Shown here: positions 1-12,234 of the stretch, piece after piece
Layout of the letters: each line of letters begins with the position of its first letter
Position numbering within the stretch: position 1 is the stretch's first letter
From: Nannochloropsis salina CCMP1776
Taxonomy: Eukaryota; Sar; Eustigmatophyceae; Eustigmatales; Monodopsidaceae
Direction of reading: 5' to 3'
NCBI GenBank assembly: GCA_004565275.1
Contig: SDOX01000009.1
Coordinates: 763,175-827,174, forward strand
Length of the DNA: 64,000 nt
Notes under the pieces: generated by a model
What the model saw: only the letters and a program-made list of their open reading frames with translations
Told to the model about the DNA's origin: nothing
Databases searched by the model: none
Made by a program: the position numbers and the translations under genes

Positions 1-1470
1 GGAGAGAGAGAGGGGTCGTGGTCAAGGAGGGCACTCAAGGTAGAGGAAGGCGGCTGTAGCCACCGGACGTCTCCCCATACGTAGGCCCGGTATAGCTGTT
101 TATGCTTGACGCAAGGTCGGTGACGGTGTGTTGGTAGAGGGGTAGGAGAAAAAGAGGAGGAGGAGGAGGCAGAAGAGGAGAAGAAGAAGAAGAAGAAGAA
201 GAAGAAGAAGAAGAAGAAAGAGGAGGAGGAGGAGGAGGAGGAGGAGGAGGAGGAGGAGGAGGAGGTTGTGGTGCCAGAAGGAAGGGAAATGGCAACAACA
301 AGGAGGATAACAAGGGCTCCAAATCCATCGCGTGGAGAAGAGTAGGAAGACGTCGACGGAACATGGATGCACTTCGGTGAAAGACAAGACTTTGCTGTTG
401 AAAATGCCAAGGTCGAATCAAAATATTGCTGTTACTGAGAAGTGATGAACGGTGAATTGAACGACAAATGCAAGGATCCGCCGGTTTGAAAGCACAAGGC
501 TTCATCACATTCTTATGCCCAAAAGCTACAGTCCAATGATTACACATGGGAATCAAGAGCTGCGTTGATGGAAAATATCATGGCTGCTGACAAGTACATG
601 GGCCGACGTCAGTGAAGTGTGAGGATCACGCTCACCTCTTGTAATTCCCCTCTGATGATAGACCCGATTTCCACGTGTGATGCTAAACGCTGTTCGAGGA
701 GTCAATCTTGTGATCCGTAACAGGGAAAGCATTGGATCACTGATGGTCTGCCAGGGAAAAGTGAGCAAATTGGCAAGCTTCATCGGATGCAGTCATGACA
801 AGACCAATCTTCAGATACCGGTAATTTAATCCCCAAGAGCAAAAATTTCTCCCTGGCTCGTCGTAAATATGATTGATAAGGTAATTATGCATTTTTCAAC
901 CAAATTCAGGATTGCTGAAGACCAGAAGAGTATCCAATGCGTTATGTTTATGCAGATAATGGACATGGACTAGGCGAAATGACGATTCGCGCCAAAACCC
1001 CCGTGGCAGTAACCTTTGTCAAATTCATTCTTGCCCAAGCTATCATCCATATCAGTGGCAAATACACTCCGATCCATGAAAGTCCAATTACACAAATAGA
1101 ATCTTTTTAAGCATGCTCTCAAAAGCACTCGTGCCGCAATAATTCCACATTTTGCTTCGTTGTTTCCCCAGAGGGTTTGGACGTGGGGGGTCATATCGTC
1201 ATTCGCGCCAAATTTTCGTCAGGCGCCGCTAGCTCCCTGAGACGGCTGCCAAGCTTACTTTACTTTACGCCCGCGTTCAAAGCACACCCAACACTGCGAA
1301 CTCTGCCTTCCTTTGTTCATCTTCTCTATGGAATTCTTACATGTCAATGTACGCTGTCACAGGCCTTCTGGTCGGTGCTTTCCTTGGTGGTCGTAAGCCT
1401 GCCTGTTGCCTGAAGGACACGCGGAGAGATCCTCCAGCAGCCTTGGCTAGCCAGCCCCCTTCACGTAATC
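1..1470. other. Upstream region without a supported gene
   Basis: No reading frame here looks coding. The first 300 bases hold a purine triplet repeat that opens long but low-complexity frames on both strands. The rest is ordinary mixed sequence leading to the complex I gene. The 12-mer ATTCGCGCCAAA occurs twice (985-996 and 1201-1212). It resembles an E2F/DP binding site and could belong to the promoter of the gene that starts at 1471, but the 5' end of that transcript is unknown. Confidence 0.5.
128..265. repeat. GAA/GGA triplet repeat
   Basis: About 140 bases of almost pure purine: GAGGAGG runs, then about a dozen AAG/GAA triplets, then about a dozen GAG/GGA triplets. In one plus-strand frame it would encode Glu/Lys, in another Arg/Lys, and on the minus strand Pro, Ser or Leu runs. 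No flanking frame shows that it is coding, so it is called a simple repeat. Confidence 0.85.
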
Positions 1471-4400
1471 ATGGCCAATACCCGAATGCTAGCCCGACGG
1501 GCGTTCAGTACCGGAAACTTTGGCGTGGGCAAGCTTGAGCAGGGTTTCAAAGAGTTTGGGCCGGGGGGACGGTCTTCGGTGGCTGGAATCACGGCCTCTT
1601 TATTCGGCGGGTGAGCGAGGGGAGAGGGAGAAAAAGAGGGAGAGGTGTAGGGGGACGAAAGATTGGTGGCGAAAGAGCGTACGGAAAAGATGTAGATGTA
1701 CAATGAATAGTAGCTTCGATAGGATGCGAATTTGACGGCACGAGAGGGAGTCCAAAGAATGCTCCTTCCTGTCGCCCCCCTGGAACCCCTGTCCCCTCCT
1801 TAATTCTCAGCGAACATCCTTTTTTTCCCCTTCAGCACTGGTTTTCTGGGCAAGTATTTGCAGTTTGAATTGGGAAAGACCGGGTTTCGGTTGTACCTGG
1901 CCAACCGGGGCGACGAGCAGGATGTCCGTGCGTACAAAGTCGCGTTTGATTTGGGGCAGGTCAGCAAGGGAGTCGGGGAGAGGAAGGGAATGAGAGGGGG
2001 GAAAGACAGGGAAGGATAAGAGAGAGAGGGAGAGGAGGAAGGGCCAGGAATGGTGTTACGATGGCCGGGGGAACAACATTGAAGAGTGATAAGGAGGACG
2101 GAGAAGGCAGCACAGCCGGGGGGAGAGCAAAGGTCTCGGTTCAGGCTTTTTGCCCCTCGTGTGGTGGAGGCAGCTCCGAGCCTCCTCTTCCGTTCCAAGG
2201 GCTTCCCTTCACTCCCTTGCCCCGCTTCTTCTCGCATTTTCTCTCCCTTTTCCAGTGGGCTTCGGTTCCCTACAGCCTGCGGGACGAGGACTCGGTCAAA
2301 CGGGTGCTAGAGGGCAGTGACATCGCCATCAATTGCATTGGTGCGAAGGGAGGGAGGGAGGGAGGGAGGGAGGGAGGGGTCGCGCGAGTCTCTGGACTAG
2401 ACGCTTTACCTTCGGGTCCGCGACAGGGGTGGGATCGTCGCATTATCTGCCCAAGGGCAAGGAAACCCTCTCATCCCCCCGAACCAAGCAACAACAACAA
2501 CACTCACGGTACCTCTCTCCCTCTTTCCCGCCCTCCCTCCCTCCCTGTCCTTCCCCCTCCTCTCCGTCCCCAGGTAAATACTACGACACCAAGCACCTGG
2601 TGCCCCACCGAGACGCCAGCGGGAAGCTCTCCAATGTGAATTTTTCCCTAGAGGAGGTCCATATCGAGGCACCGGCCAAGGTAAGGCTGCCTCTGTCTCG
2701 CTTCTTCACCGCCCCCGCCCCGTGGTAGGGTATGCTCGTGCTGAAACCCTCCCTCCCTCCCTCCCTCCCCTCCTCCTTCCTTCCCCCCAGTTGGCCGAGC
2801 TGGCCAAGTCAGTGGGCGTGAGCCACTTCCTGCACGTTTCTGCCTTGGGGGCGGACAAGGACTCGTCCGTGCGATGGTTGGCGACGAAGGGACAGGTAGG
2901 GAGGGAGGGAGAGAGAGGAGGGGGGGGGCTGTGGGGACGAGACATGACGGCGTGTTTGCTCGTGTACGACGGGAAACGCGTCCGTGCAAGACCCGGAGCG
3001 CGAGACCATACCCGGATGAAGGAAGAAAGAGAGAGGGTGGGAAGAGGGAGGGGCTGCTGAGCCATCCCCTCTACATTCTCGTCCGAACCTTCCCTGGCCC
3101 CGCACGCACACCTCCTGTGTCGCCCACCTCCTTGCCCTCCCACCTTCCAACCTCTCTTTCCCCGCGCTGACAGGGCGAGGAGGCCTTGAAAAGCGTCTTC
3201 CCTCGGGCCACGATTGTCCGTCCGGGACGACTCTTTGGGCCCGAGGACCGGCTCCTGAACTGGTTTGCGCAGGTGGGGAGGGAGGGAGGGAGGGAGGGAG
3301 GGAGGGAGGGAGGATGAAAGAAGGGGTGGTTGCGGTAAAGTAGCGGGGAACTTTGTCTTGACTCGCGTGTCCTCCGGGTATGCTTACAATTCTCGCAGAA
3401 CGCGGCGTCCTTTGGGGTCATCCCGCTCTTCAACAGCGGTGAGTACATGCTCCGTTCGTGCTGTCTCCTAGGATCAAGGAGGGTACTTTTCCTGTCTTTC
3501 GCTTTCATGGCCCACGTACCTGTGTGCAGTGCGTCGTTCGTTCCCTCTCTTTCAGGTCCACCACCAGGACTCCTCACCCCACAATCCTGCCCTGGCGGTG
3601 TGTGCTTTCGCCGTGTCCTCTCCCCTTTGTCATTTTCCCCACGGCCTTCCCCTTCGGTCTCAACGCCGCACAACTCCTCCCTTCTCCCCTGGGGAGCACC
3701 CACTGCCTACCCCAACACGAACATTCGACCCAGCCACGCCGTTTCCGACCTCGTATACGTACCCCATCTCCCACTCATTATTTTGGTCATTATTTTGACA
3801 CTATTTGAATACAGGCAATGCATTGCTGCAGCCGACCTACGCCTCTGACGTGGTGGACGCCATGGTAAAGATCATCGAGGTACGAGTCGGGGGAGAGCGG
3901 GTCAGCGTGAAGGGGAACGGGAGGAACGGGAGGAACGGGAAAGGCAGCTATCCTAGGCGGATTCAGGACCTGGGTGCACGTTAGAAAGATTATCGGGCGG
4001 AAAGCAGCGTCCTGTAGCATCTCACCCGGCCTCGCCTCCCTTCCTCGCTCTCTCCCTCCCTCCTTTCTCCGTTGGTTCGTCTTCAGGACCCTGAGGATTA
4101 TGAGGGCAAGACCTTTGAGCTGGCGGGAGAGCACAACTTTACGTGGAGGGAACTCATGGACTTTACCTTCGATGTAAGGGAGAAGAGGGAGGGAGGAGGG
4201 AGGGGACGGTGTGCGGGTTGTGGACCGAGCCGGGAAAAGCTGTGGAGGAAGGAAGCTTTGCCGGGGGAGGGATGCGATGTCATGGTCCTCCCCGTTCTTC
4301 CTACTTGATGTCTCACATTCCCTTCCTTTCCCTTCCCTTTCCATGTCCTCGACTCGAAGATCACGTACCAAAAGCCCCGGGTGGTAGACCTCCCTCTGGC

Positions 4401-5033
4401 AGTGGGCGAGATGGCGGCCTTTGGACTCTCCCAGTTGCCCAACCCATTGTTGACCATAGACGATGCCAAGCTCATGTAAGCAATGAGGATAAGGGAAGGG
4501 AAGGGGAGCCTGGGAAGCTGCCCAGCAGGGCGCATGGATTGTCTCGAGAAACGGTAGCCGACCGGGGTTGTTGTCAGAAAGGATGTCATAAAACATCCTG
4601 ATTCACCAAGTGTGTAGTGTGTCTGTGAGGATGTAGGCCTGGCACCCGCACACACAAACGGTCTCGCCCCCGTGGCTCCTTCCGCTTCTGGCCCTAATTT
4701 CCCACGGCACCTGCCCTTCGCAATCATCGCACACAGGTCCACGGACGTCATTCTTGAGCCATCATCTTCGGCCATGACCTTCCAGGACCTCCATATCAAG
4801 CCCACACCGCTGGAGAAAGTGGCATTCAACTATCTTTACAGGTGGGAAGGGGGATGCTGTCGTACCCAAAGCAGGCAGACAGGGTCTGGGAAGTCGCTGA
4901 TGGGGATCGAGGTGTTATATGCGAAGAAGGAAAAGGGAAGGTAGCCATGGCCTAACCTATTTTCTTTACCCGCTTTACTCTCAGGTACCGAACCGACGGC
5001 GGTCATTTCCCTTACGCCGAAGGGTATCATTGA
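1471..5033 (+). CDS. NDUFA9: NADH:ubiquinone oxidoreductase subunit NDUFA9-like (39 kDa, complex I)
   Basis: Twelve exons join in frame to 373 residues: 1471-1610, 1836-1959, 2256-2340, 2574-2680, 2791-2895, 3174-3272, 3399-3438, 3815-3879, 4087-4173, 4360-4475, 4737-4841 and 4985-5033. The N-terminus is basic and short (LARRAF), as in mitochondrial presequences. Next comes the nucleotide-binding loop of atypical short-chain dehydrogenases, FGGTGFLGKYL, split by intron 1. Downstream stand the family signatures RGDEQDVR, HFLHVSALGA, IVRPGRLFGPEDR, QPTYASDVVDA and LHIKPTPLEKVAFNYL. NDUFA9 binds NADPH in the peripheral arm of mitochondrial complex I and helps stabilise its junction with the membrane arm; it is not thought to be catalytic. 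Length matches the family (about 375). Several introns contain GGGA or CCCT tracts. The ATG at 1471 is the only one that gives the presequence in frame with the Rossmann loop. Confidence 0.95.
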
Positions 5034-5762
5034 AGGAACTCGATCAGATGCATTCCTTATCAGGACTCTGGTTTTCAACCGGCGAATGGTTCATGTATTG
5101 TGGAACGGATATAAATTGCATGGATTATCGGAAAAGAAACTTGAAAATCGGCGGGGTATTTCACAGGGGGAAGAAGTGCAGACCTTCGAGATATCTTGCA
5201 CTTTGAGGAAAATGGGAATGGGTCAGGTTTTTGAAAGACGAAGAAACTGGCTAAAGTCAGAAGGGAAATTCGACATCAGATTATTTCTGCGATATTTTTC
5301 TTTGAATGTGGTGACATTGAAAATTTGTGCGACCACTTTTGCAACTGCGACCACTTTTGCAACCGTTCTATCAATCTTGGAAAGGACACGAGTGTGTCGA
5401 CGCTTACTTTCATGCGAAAGAAGAGAGAAAGCAACGCAGCATCCCCCGTTACAAAGACTGTGAGCGATTTGATGATATTTCTTTCTCGTTATGCATGATT
5501 GGAGGCCTTCGTGTGTACTGTGACTGCTAACCTTGTCCCTTGATTAATTTTTTGAATAGACTCTTAATGGGCTTGTGCATTGTAAAATTTATCGTATGAT
5601 TTTCACTTAATTGTGAAATTTTGATTGGCTTTACCACGGATGCTTTTCTGAATTCATTCCCTACTCTAATTTGTGACATTTGACCTCATTTTTTGAAAGA
5701 GGTGGTGCTTCATGAAGTTCACGAAATCTAACAACATGCACTCGCGAAGCGATGAGTGGTAC
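5034..5762. other. Convergent 3' intergenic region
   Basis: This AT-richer stretch separates the 3' ends of two convergent genes and should hold both 3' UTRs. It contains a perfect tandem pair of an 18-bp unit starting TGCGACCACTTTTG (5328-5345 and 5346-5363). The frames present are short and unlike any protein I know. Confidence 0.6.
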
Positions 5763-8147
5763 TTAAAGTTGCGCGCAATCCTCTTCTGTGATTCCATTTG
5801 GCAAAGTGTACCCAAACTCCTTCACGTCTGCGCCGAATATGTCCCACATTTGGCAAGCAATTTCTGGAGTATAGATGTCTTTGGTGTCGACAATGTGTTT
5901 GGTTTTTATCTTGTTCGCAAGGTCGCTGCCCCGGCGACCGCCACCAATGTCTTCAGCCAGGATGAACGCGCATTGAAGGTGACGATGCTTCTCTTTCGGG
6001 CTAGGCCCGTCATTGAGTCCTGAATGATGATGATGGAGAGGTCATGCACGATGCAAACCATGAATTTTTGATATACATGCCACTTGAAAGCAAGATGCTG
6101 TGGATCTGAGAAAAGCTGGCCAGCCGAAAGCTCTTCTCGACTGAATACCATAGCTCGCTTACCTATGAAGTCAGTGATATTGGACAAGATATTCATGCGC
6201 ATATCTTGGTCGAGCATGTCTTCATAGTACATGCTATAAATATTTTTTTCGGGCAACGTTTGCCGAACTGTCTTGAAAGACCTGATCATATCTTTGTAGA
6301 GCCCTGAAGTAGTATGGCAGAAGCGTCAACGTGCGTGAGAGTTGCACCAGTGCTTGACATTTGCATTCAAGCCTCCCAACCAGTCGCACTGGTCCGCTTA
6401 ATTCTCCTTTTACTCTAAGTGAACAAGTTTTTAATAACCCTCATTGATGGGATTCAGAGTTGAGCCACACAGGGCCGTACTTACTCGACATTTTCGAGAT
6501 CGCCACGGTCGCAAAAGCCTCCAAATCGAAGTCATCGGAAAGGAAAATATGTGCTTCGGTGGCGGTCCGACGATATTCGCTCCAAATTGCGTCGAAAGGA
6601 TTGCGCATGAGCAGAATGAAACGCCTGAATGCCTTGATGCCACCCCAATCGTTACACCGCCCTGGATGTGGAGGATATTCAATCCGGGGAGAAAGGTCAT
6701 AACAAGCTTTTGTTCATCTCCAGAAAAAGAAATTAATAGCATTGCCCCTTTTCAAGCCGCGTGAAGGATTCGATCGTCTTCCATGCGTCGCCCTACCGGT
6801 AACAGTGAAGAGCCTCCCAGGGGGAAAGTGGTTCGGATGAGCCTTCAGGACGCTGACCTGCGATGACCGGAGAAAGCAATTAAGAAGACGATTGGTGAGC
6901 TCAACTACCTGAGCAGGAAACAAAAGTTACTCATTCTTGTCCAATTTACACTCCATGACGTGGGACTTGGCCCCCACTTACCCTCTTGCTGCAGTGCCCT
7001 TGCCCTTCAAATTTGCTCACTTTCGCGGGACGCTTGGCCAAGAGGGTCCCGGAATGCACGCCCGTGCTGATGTCGATGAGGAGCCGTGTCCAGGTGTTTC
7101 CACTCCCTGTCAAAGTGGTGAGGGGCACGCAAGCAATGTGAGCCGAAAGCCTCGCGAGCGCAAGGGTGACCATGCGTTACCTGGGAAACTGTAGAGGATG
7201 GGAGGCACAACCTCCTCATCTTCGTCCAAAAAGCGTCGTTTGGCATAGCTCACTCTGCACTCTTCCAATGTGGGGACGGTTTCCCCTTTTGCTTGCTCTC
7301 CTTTTTTGCCATTTTCTTTTGCCGGCGTCGTTGGGAGCGTGGCATTTTCACCCTCTCCACCAGCTGCCAGCTTAGACGCGTCCGCAGCATGTTGCTCGAC
7401 TGAAACCTCCTTCTTATTCTCCTCCCGCGCTTTACCTTCATCGTCCTTCCTCTCCTTCTCCGCTTCGATCGCCTTTTTTGCCACTTTCTCCTTCTTTTCT
7501 GCCACCGCCCCCTCCTCCTCCTTCTCCTTTTCGTCCTCCCACCCCTCCTCCTCCTTCTCCTCTTCGTCCTCCCACCCCTCGTCGTCCGCGTACTCCTCGT
7601 CCAAGAAGTCCTCTTCCTCGTCATCATCTTGCTCAAACTCTCCTTCCCATTCCTCGTCTACGCCTTCTGCGCTCGTTTCGGCTCTCTCCGGAGGGTGCAC
7701 GCCGTCTCCCCCTTGCGTGTCTCCTTCTTCCTTTGGGCTTCCTTTCTTTTCCCCCCTTTGCTCCTCCACATCGGTACCTGTTGGATTCACCGGCGGGAGC
7801 TGCGTGGCGTTCTTCTTAGCGTCAATGACATCCTCTAAACGAAGATCTGTAGCTGTCTTCTCCCCCTGCGTCGGCGAAGGTGTGGTGGTCAAAGGATTCC
7901 CCGGTAGCAGGGTCGAACTCGGCAAAGCGCTCTCTACCCTCTGATCGCTTGATGACTTCAATTCATTCCTGGGTTCCACTACAACATTTCCGGCGGTGAT
8001 TAAGGATGTTCGTTTGAAAGATGGCTGCACTCTTTGCTTATACAGAAATGCGAGTCCAACACAGATGATCGTCGTCCCAATAAGAATACGACCGGTCTTC
8101 TTAGCGAATCTGAACCGCGGCTTGTCTTTATGGTTAGGTAGGCCCAT
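5763..8147 (-). CDS. Type II membrane sulfotransferase with long acidic stem
   Basis: Seven exons join in frame to 599 residues: 8147-7181, 7106-7021, 6857-6797, 6706-6485, 6396-6331, 6303-6163 and 6019-5763. Residues about 19-38 form one hydrophobic segment after a short basic tail, a signal anchor of Golgi enzymes. Residues 60-310 are a hydrophilic, very Glu/Asp/Lys-rich stem. The catalytic domain opens with PGSGNTWTR (about 323-331), the 5'-phosphosulfate-binding loop that holds the PAPS donor. It continues with RNPFDAIWSEYRR (about 406), the 3'-phosphate-binding strand and helix. This pairing is typical of WSC-domain-containing and related carbohydrate sulfotransferases. The enzyme should move sulfate from PAPS to a sugar hydroxyl in the Golgi; the acceptor cannot be read from the sequence. 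The 5'PSB motif is split by intron 1 (G|GG), and every exon junction keeps phase. Confidence 0.9.
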
Positions 8148-9863
8148 GCTCTTTGTTATGGCAGTGGTCGCCGCGTACTGTCATGGAGTGATGGTGCGTG
8201 ATCGTGCAAGGAGAACGTTAACAGATGGATGAAGTATGTCCCTGGGTCCTTCACGCGGTCAGCATTTGCTTTCACCTGCTTTATGGACACGGTCAGGGGG
8301 GAAATATGCAGTAATTCATGTCTGCAAGAAGATTAAAATCACAAATCACTGTCCGGCTGCTGCGGGGGGTAAACAGACTACAATATCTCGGGACATCAAG
8401 GTTGTGCCCTTGTTGAGCTAGTGGGCGACGTATGACGAATTAAGAGCAAGAGACACGCGCCCATTCGTTGGCCCATTTGCATGGGCAAAGATGTTCAGAA
8501 GAAAGACTGTCTATGCCCTAGCTTACGACCCTTGCACGCTGTACGATGAGCATAGACATAAGCGGGGCGTTCGAATTTAGGAGTGACATCCTGGTATGGG
8601 ATATACTTACCGCTTTCATACCTTGTCATGTTAGAAAGACTCGGAAAACATCGCTGCGAATTCATTCCTCCGGATTGTGTAACGGCTTCCGTAACGGCTC
8701 GTGGAATTTCGAGCCCCTTGTGAGTGCTTAATGCCTTTGCGGTATAGGCTATCAAATGATTATGGGAGCGATTTATTGGAGCGGATGAGGCGGGAAAATG
8801 TTGTCTTTGAAAGGCGCACGAGTGGTTTGAGGTTCCTAAATTGCCTTAGTGGTGAACGGTGTCGATTTGTCTGGCTCATAGCATGTCCTTGGTATCGACA
8901 TTGTAGTCCAGCGAGCCGCGGCTATTTGCTATTTAAGTATAAGACTTTCATTTCCTGTAACACCAGCGACTCAAAGGAAAAAAACTACGAGGAGTATGTG
9001 ACGCACCGTTCAACAGTGAACACTCCGTGCACTCCATCAATCACTGCCTTCCTACTTTTTGCGAGGCATCCATCGAGATTGTGTCTCCCAACACATTCAA
9101 CACTCACTCAAAGTAAAGCGGCACTCCGAGGCAAAGCGCATCGTTCAATAGATGTTGTAGAGTACGACATGCTCGATATTTGTTGGTCTATTTGTCACTT
9201 GAAGAAGGCATAGGGGGAAACGCCGTTCAGAAATTGACATTTTTTCCAAAAACTGTATGTTTGACACTCAAGATTTCTTCCCGAGATGAAATTTAATCAG
9301 ATCTGGCTCGATATCCTCACCATGTATGACGCTCCTCGCCAAAGCCTGTCCAGCAGGGAACCCTCTCTCACAGTCCGACAGAGGAAACTCTCCTGATCTC
9401 TGCCTCTTTTTCACCTCTTCCTTCCGCAAAGTTGACGATAAATGCTCGTGACAAGCTTTACCTTTGTAATTCCTCGGCACTCCAAATTACGTGGTTCAAA
9501 GAGGGCACGATTTCCGATTCATGCCCACACATGGTCATTTCGTGAGCTCATGTAGACGCAATGCATTATTACCATTACCAATTGATTGATAGTAGGGGTA
9601 ACAATTTGTAAAAAGGATAGGCAAACGATAAAAAGGCAACTTTAAAAAAAGAGAAAGACAAGCTGTCAAGCCTTGTTAGCTATGTATTCAACCATTTTCC
9701 TACTATTTTACATTCTATTATCTATTGCACGCTTGAGACAGTGTATTCAACATGTCCAAATGCCCAAGTCGATGCCCCTTCACATTCAATGCGCCTTTCA
9801 ATGCATTTTGCCAGAATCCCCGGCGACAGGAAGGGCACATCTTTGAGTGATGGGAAAGCCCAC
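8148..9863. other. Intergenic region 5' of the sulfotransferase
   Basis: It lies between the start of the sulfotransferase and the 3' end of the J-protein gene, both on the minus strand, so it holds the sulfotransferase promoter and the J-protein 3' UTR. The longest frame (8701-9213, plus) shows no domain, signal peptide or splice partner and is treated as chance. The stretch 9540-9740 is AT-rich. Confidence 0.55.
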
Positions 9864-11055
9864 TCATGCTATCACACATGAGCCTCCGGCACTGGCACTG
9901 TCCTCATTGTATCCCCGATTCGCCATCCGTGCCGCTCTGCGTGCCTTCATTCTTTCTACAATCAAATCCTTCTCTGCTTTGCCTCTCTTATACGACTGGT
10001 CTATGACGCTTTGGGTTTCTTTGGTTTTCTGTCGTACGAAGAACTGCGCGCCTTTGTTGTCTGGTCTGATGTCCATAAAAGGATTCCGCCTGAGGCATAG
10101 ATTGAGAATCATAAAGGGGAGGGGCCGGGGGGGAAGGGAAAAGGTAAGAAGAAACCCTGCATCATTTCGCAGACCCGATGATCAGTCGACGTAATCACAC
10201 CCTGCCTTGCCTCTTTGCCACGGTGAGCAGCGAGTATCATGACGAGGACATCGCAGACACCACCTAAGACTTCTACATCTCCACCCTCTTTTTCTTTCCC
10301 ACCCAATTCATTGCCATCCCCCCGTACCTCTTGACGAACGGTTCCTTGTGGACCCCCTCTCCCTCCCCGTAATGCCAAGCGTTCCATTCATCGTGGTCAA
10401 ATATCTTGAAGTCTGGCGGGGGCCGTGGGGCTCGGATGTCGCCTTCGCCCCCTGGATGACTGCCTCCGGGGCGATAGAACGTAGAGACCCGGGATATCCC
10501 CAGCTTGGAGTCGTATTTTTGCCGGGCATCTTGGTCCGAGAGGATGTTGTAGGCTTCTGTTAATTGCTTGAAAATCCGAGTCTTGTCCTCATTGTTACCT
10601 GGGAGCCACGAGCGACGGAAGGCAATCAGGAGGTTGAATGAAGGAAAGATGCCTGGGATGAGTGTACCAGCCATGTCGTTCCCCTCGTCTCTCAACAAAT
10701 TAAACGAGTCGCGCCCTTTGACCAGGCCTGACACCGTGGACGTGCGGTTTAAAGCATCCCCTATCGTACCACCACCCTCAATCCCTCCCTTCATACCGGT
10801 CACATCTGGATGCAGCTTCAAGGCAAAATTCTTGTACGCCACTTTGATTTCTTGGAGGGTAGCGGACCTGTCAAGACAAAGAAAACGTGCAGAGAAATGA
10901 GCGGGCGTCATGACGATAGGATGCTAGATCATCTCAGAGCATCACATAAAGCGTAGTTGAAAAAGACCCATTGACCTCTGTCCTCCAAGAAGTCATGACG
11001 ACTTTCACTGCGGTTGTCACCTGGAGACTTGGAGGATAACGTAGTAATCTTTCAT
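9864..11055 (-). CDS. J-domain (DnaJ/Hsp40-like) co-chaperone
   Basis: Exons 11055-11021, 10867-10797, 10598-10277 and 10089-9864 join in frame to 217 residues. The J domain begins at once (MKDYYVILQVSRSATLQE). It keeps the HPD tripeptide that stimulates Hsp70 ATPase and ends with FKQLTEAYNILSD and QKYDSKLG. Intron 1 splits the codon for Arg in VSRSA. A 198-base GT-AG segment (10599-10796) also reads through in frame. Its removal brings HPDVTG directly to NNEDKTR, the normal J-domain spacing, so I treat it as an intron; retained, it would give 283 residues. There is no Gly/Phe or zinc-finger region, so this is a class III (DnaJC-type) protein. The C-terminal 75 residues are basic and predicted helical, and the partner Hsp70 is unknown. 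An in-frame stop just upstream supports the start. Confidence 0.88.
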
Positions 11056-12234
11056 CCTGCCTTCTCAGATATAAAAATGGAGGTATTTTTGGCGGTAACG
11101 GCGGCGTCAAGACACGCCGTGAGGATATGTGTGAGGACGTAACACGCTGAAAAGTGCTTCAGTGTCTGTTTGACAGTGTGGAAGCTTGGTGCGGAAGGAG
11201 ACCTTCGTGTCGCAGAGCGCAGCAGCCACCAACCCTACAGCGTCACGAGATGATATAAATGATTTGCGCGCCGAAGACTCAGGCTGCCGCACCCACTGTG
11301 GAGCCTAGCCTTAACACGTTATGCGCCACTACACGGGTATATCGATGGTTGTCTCAACTTGTATTCAGGAGGATGACGACGAAGCCAGAAGTGCGCAAAC
11401 TTCTCCTGGTCAGTGCTTTTAGCACTCGGGCTTCTATGATTACGCCCCGCCAACAACGTGTGAAGATGCCTTCCTGATATCCTTCCTCACCTATCCCGTC
11501 ATAGTGTGACATGAAAAAAAATATTTGAAAGAGTGAGGACTGCGTGTTGGAGGCTCAGACATACGCTTACGACTGTCTGTAAGTATCCAATCCAATCTCA
11601 CGAATAATGGTTCGCGTATCCGGTAGAATAATTGTAAATATTTTGACAAGCAATTACCATTCCATGCTACGTCCATATGATGGACAAAACATCACTTGGT
11701 AAGAGTCCAGCACTGCATTGCCTACCTTTCTTTCATAAGTGGATGCACGCGCCAGGGAGATCAGCGACATGTTTCTTGTCCCCGCCTTTCTGCCGGTATG
11801 AAATTTAAAAACAGAAAACCGTTACAGGAGACATCGAGCCGTTGTTTGCCTCCCTGGGCCAAAGAAATTAGATATAAGGCCTTTGGAATCACTTTATAGA
11901 CACATGGGCGTAGTAGAAAGGTGTGTGTCATCTACGTTTTGGCTGTGTCGAAATCAGCGTAGAAGCAAGGCCTGAAGATGCCTTCAGGATCGAGCTAACT
12001 TCCTGAGGCCCTAGGTCTCTCTCCCCGGAAGCGACCAGGTCATCCATAATGCCTTCTATTATGCAAAATACCCTTCCCTGCGAGAGCGACATGTTTCCAG
12101 TACCCCTGATCATTTGACTTAAGACCATTTAGAGCACTACAGATCACCATGGCGGGATTGTGGGCAGCATGGGCGTGCATACTGTTTGACACATTCTTTC
12201 GTTCCCCCCATCATTCAGGATCTTTCTCAGACCA
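11056..12234. other. Bidirectional promoter region
   Basis: The region lies between two divergent genes, the J-domain protein (minus) and the securin-like gene (plus), so both promoters should be here. Short frames on both strands show no recognisable domains. A CTTTCTCAG sequence ends four bases before the ATG at 12235, so a 5' UTR intron is possible. Confidence 0.5.

Noticed and set aside
7250-7944. Ser-rich (plus) and Arg-rich (minus) frames over the sulfotransferase stem
   Set aside because: Both are shadows of the acidic GAG/GAA codons of the real gene.
8701-9213. 170-codon plus-strand frame
   Set aside because: It has no domain, signal, coherent composition or splice partner, and lies where a promoter and a 3' UTR are expected.
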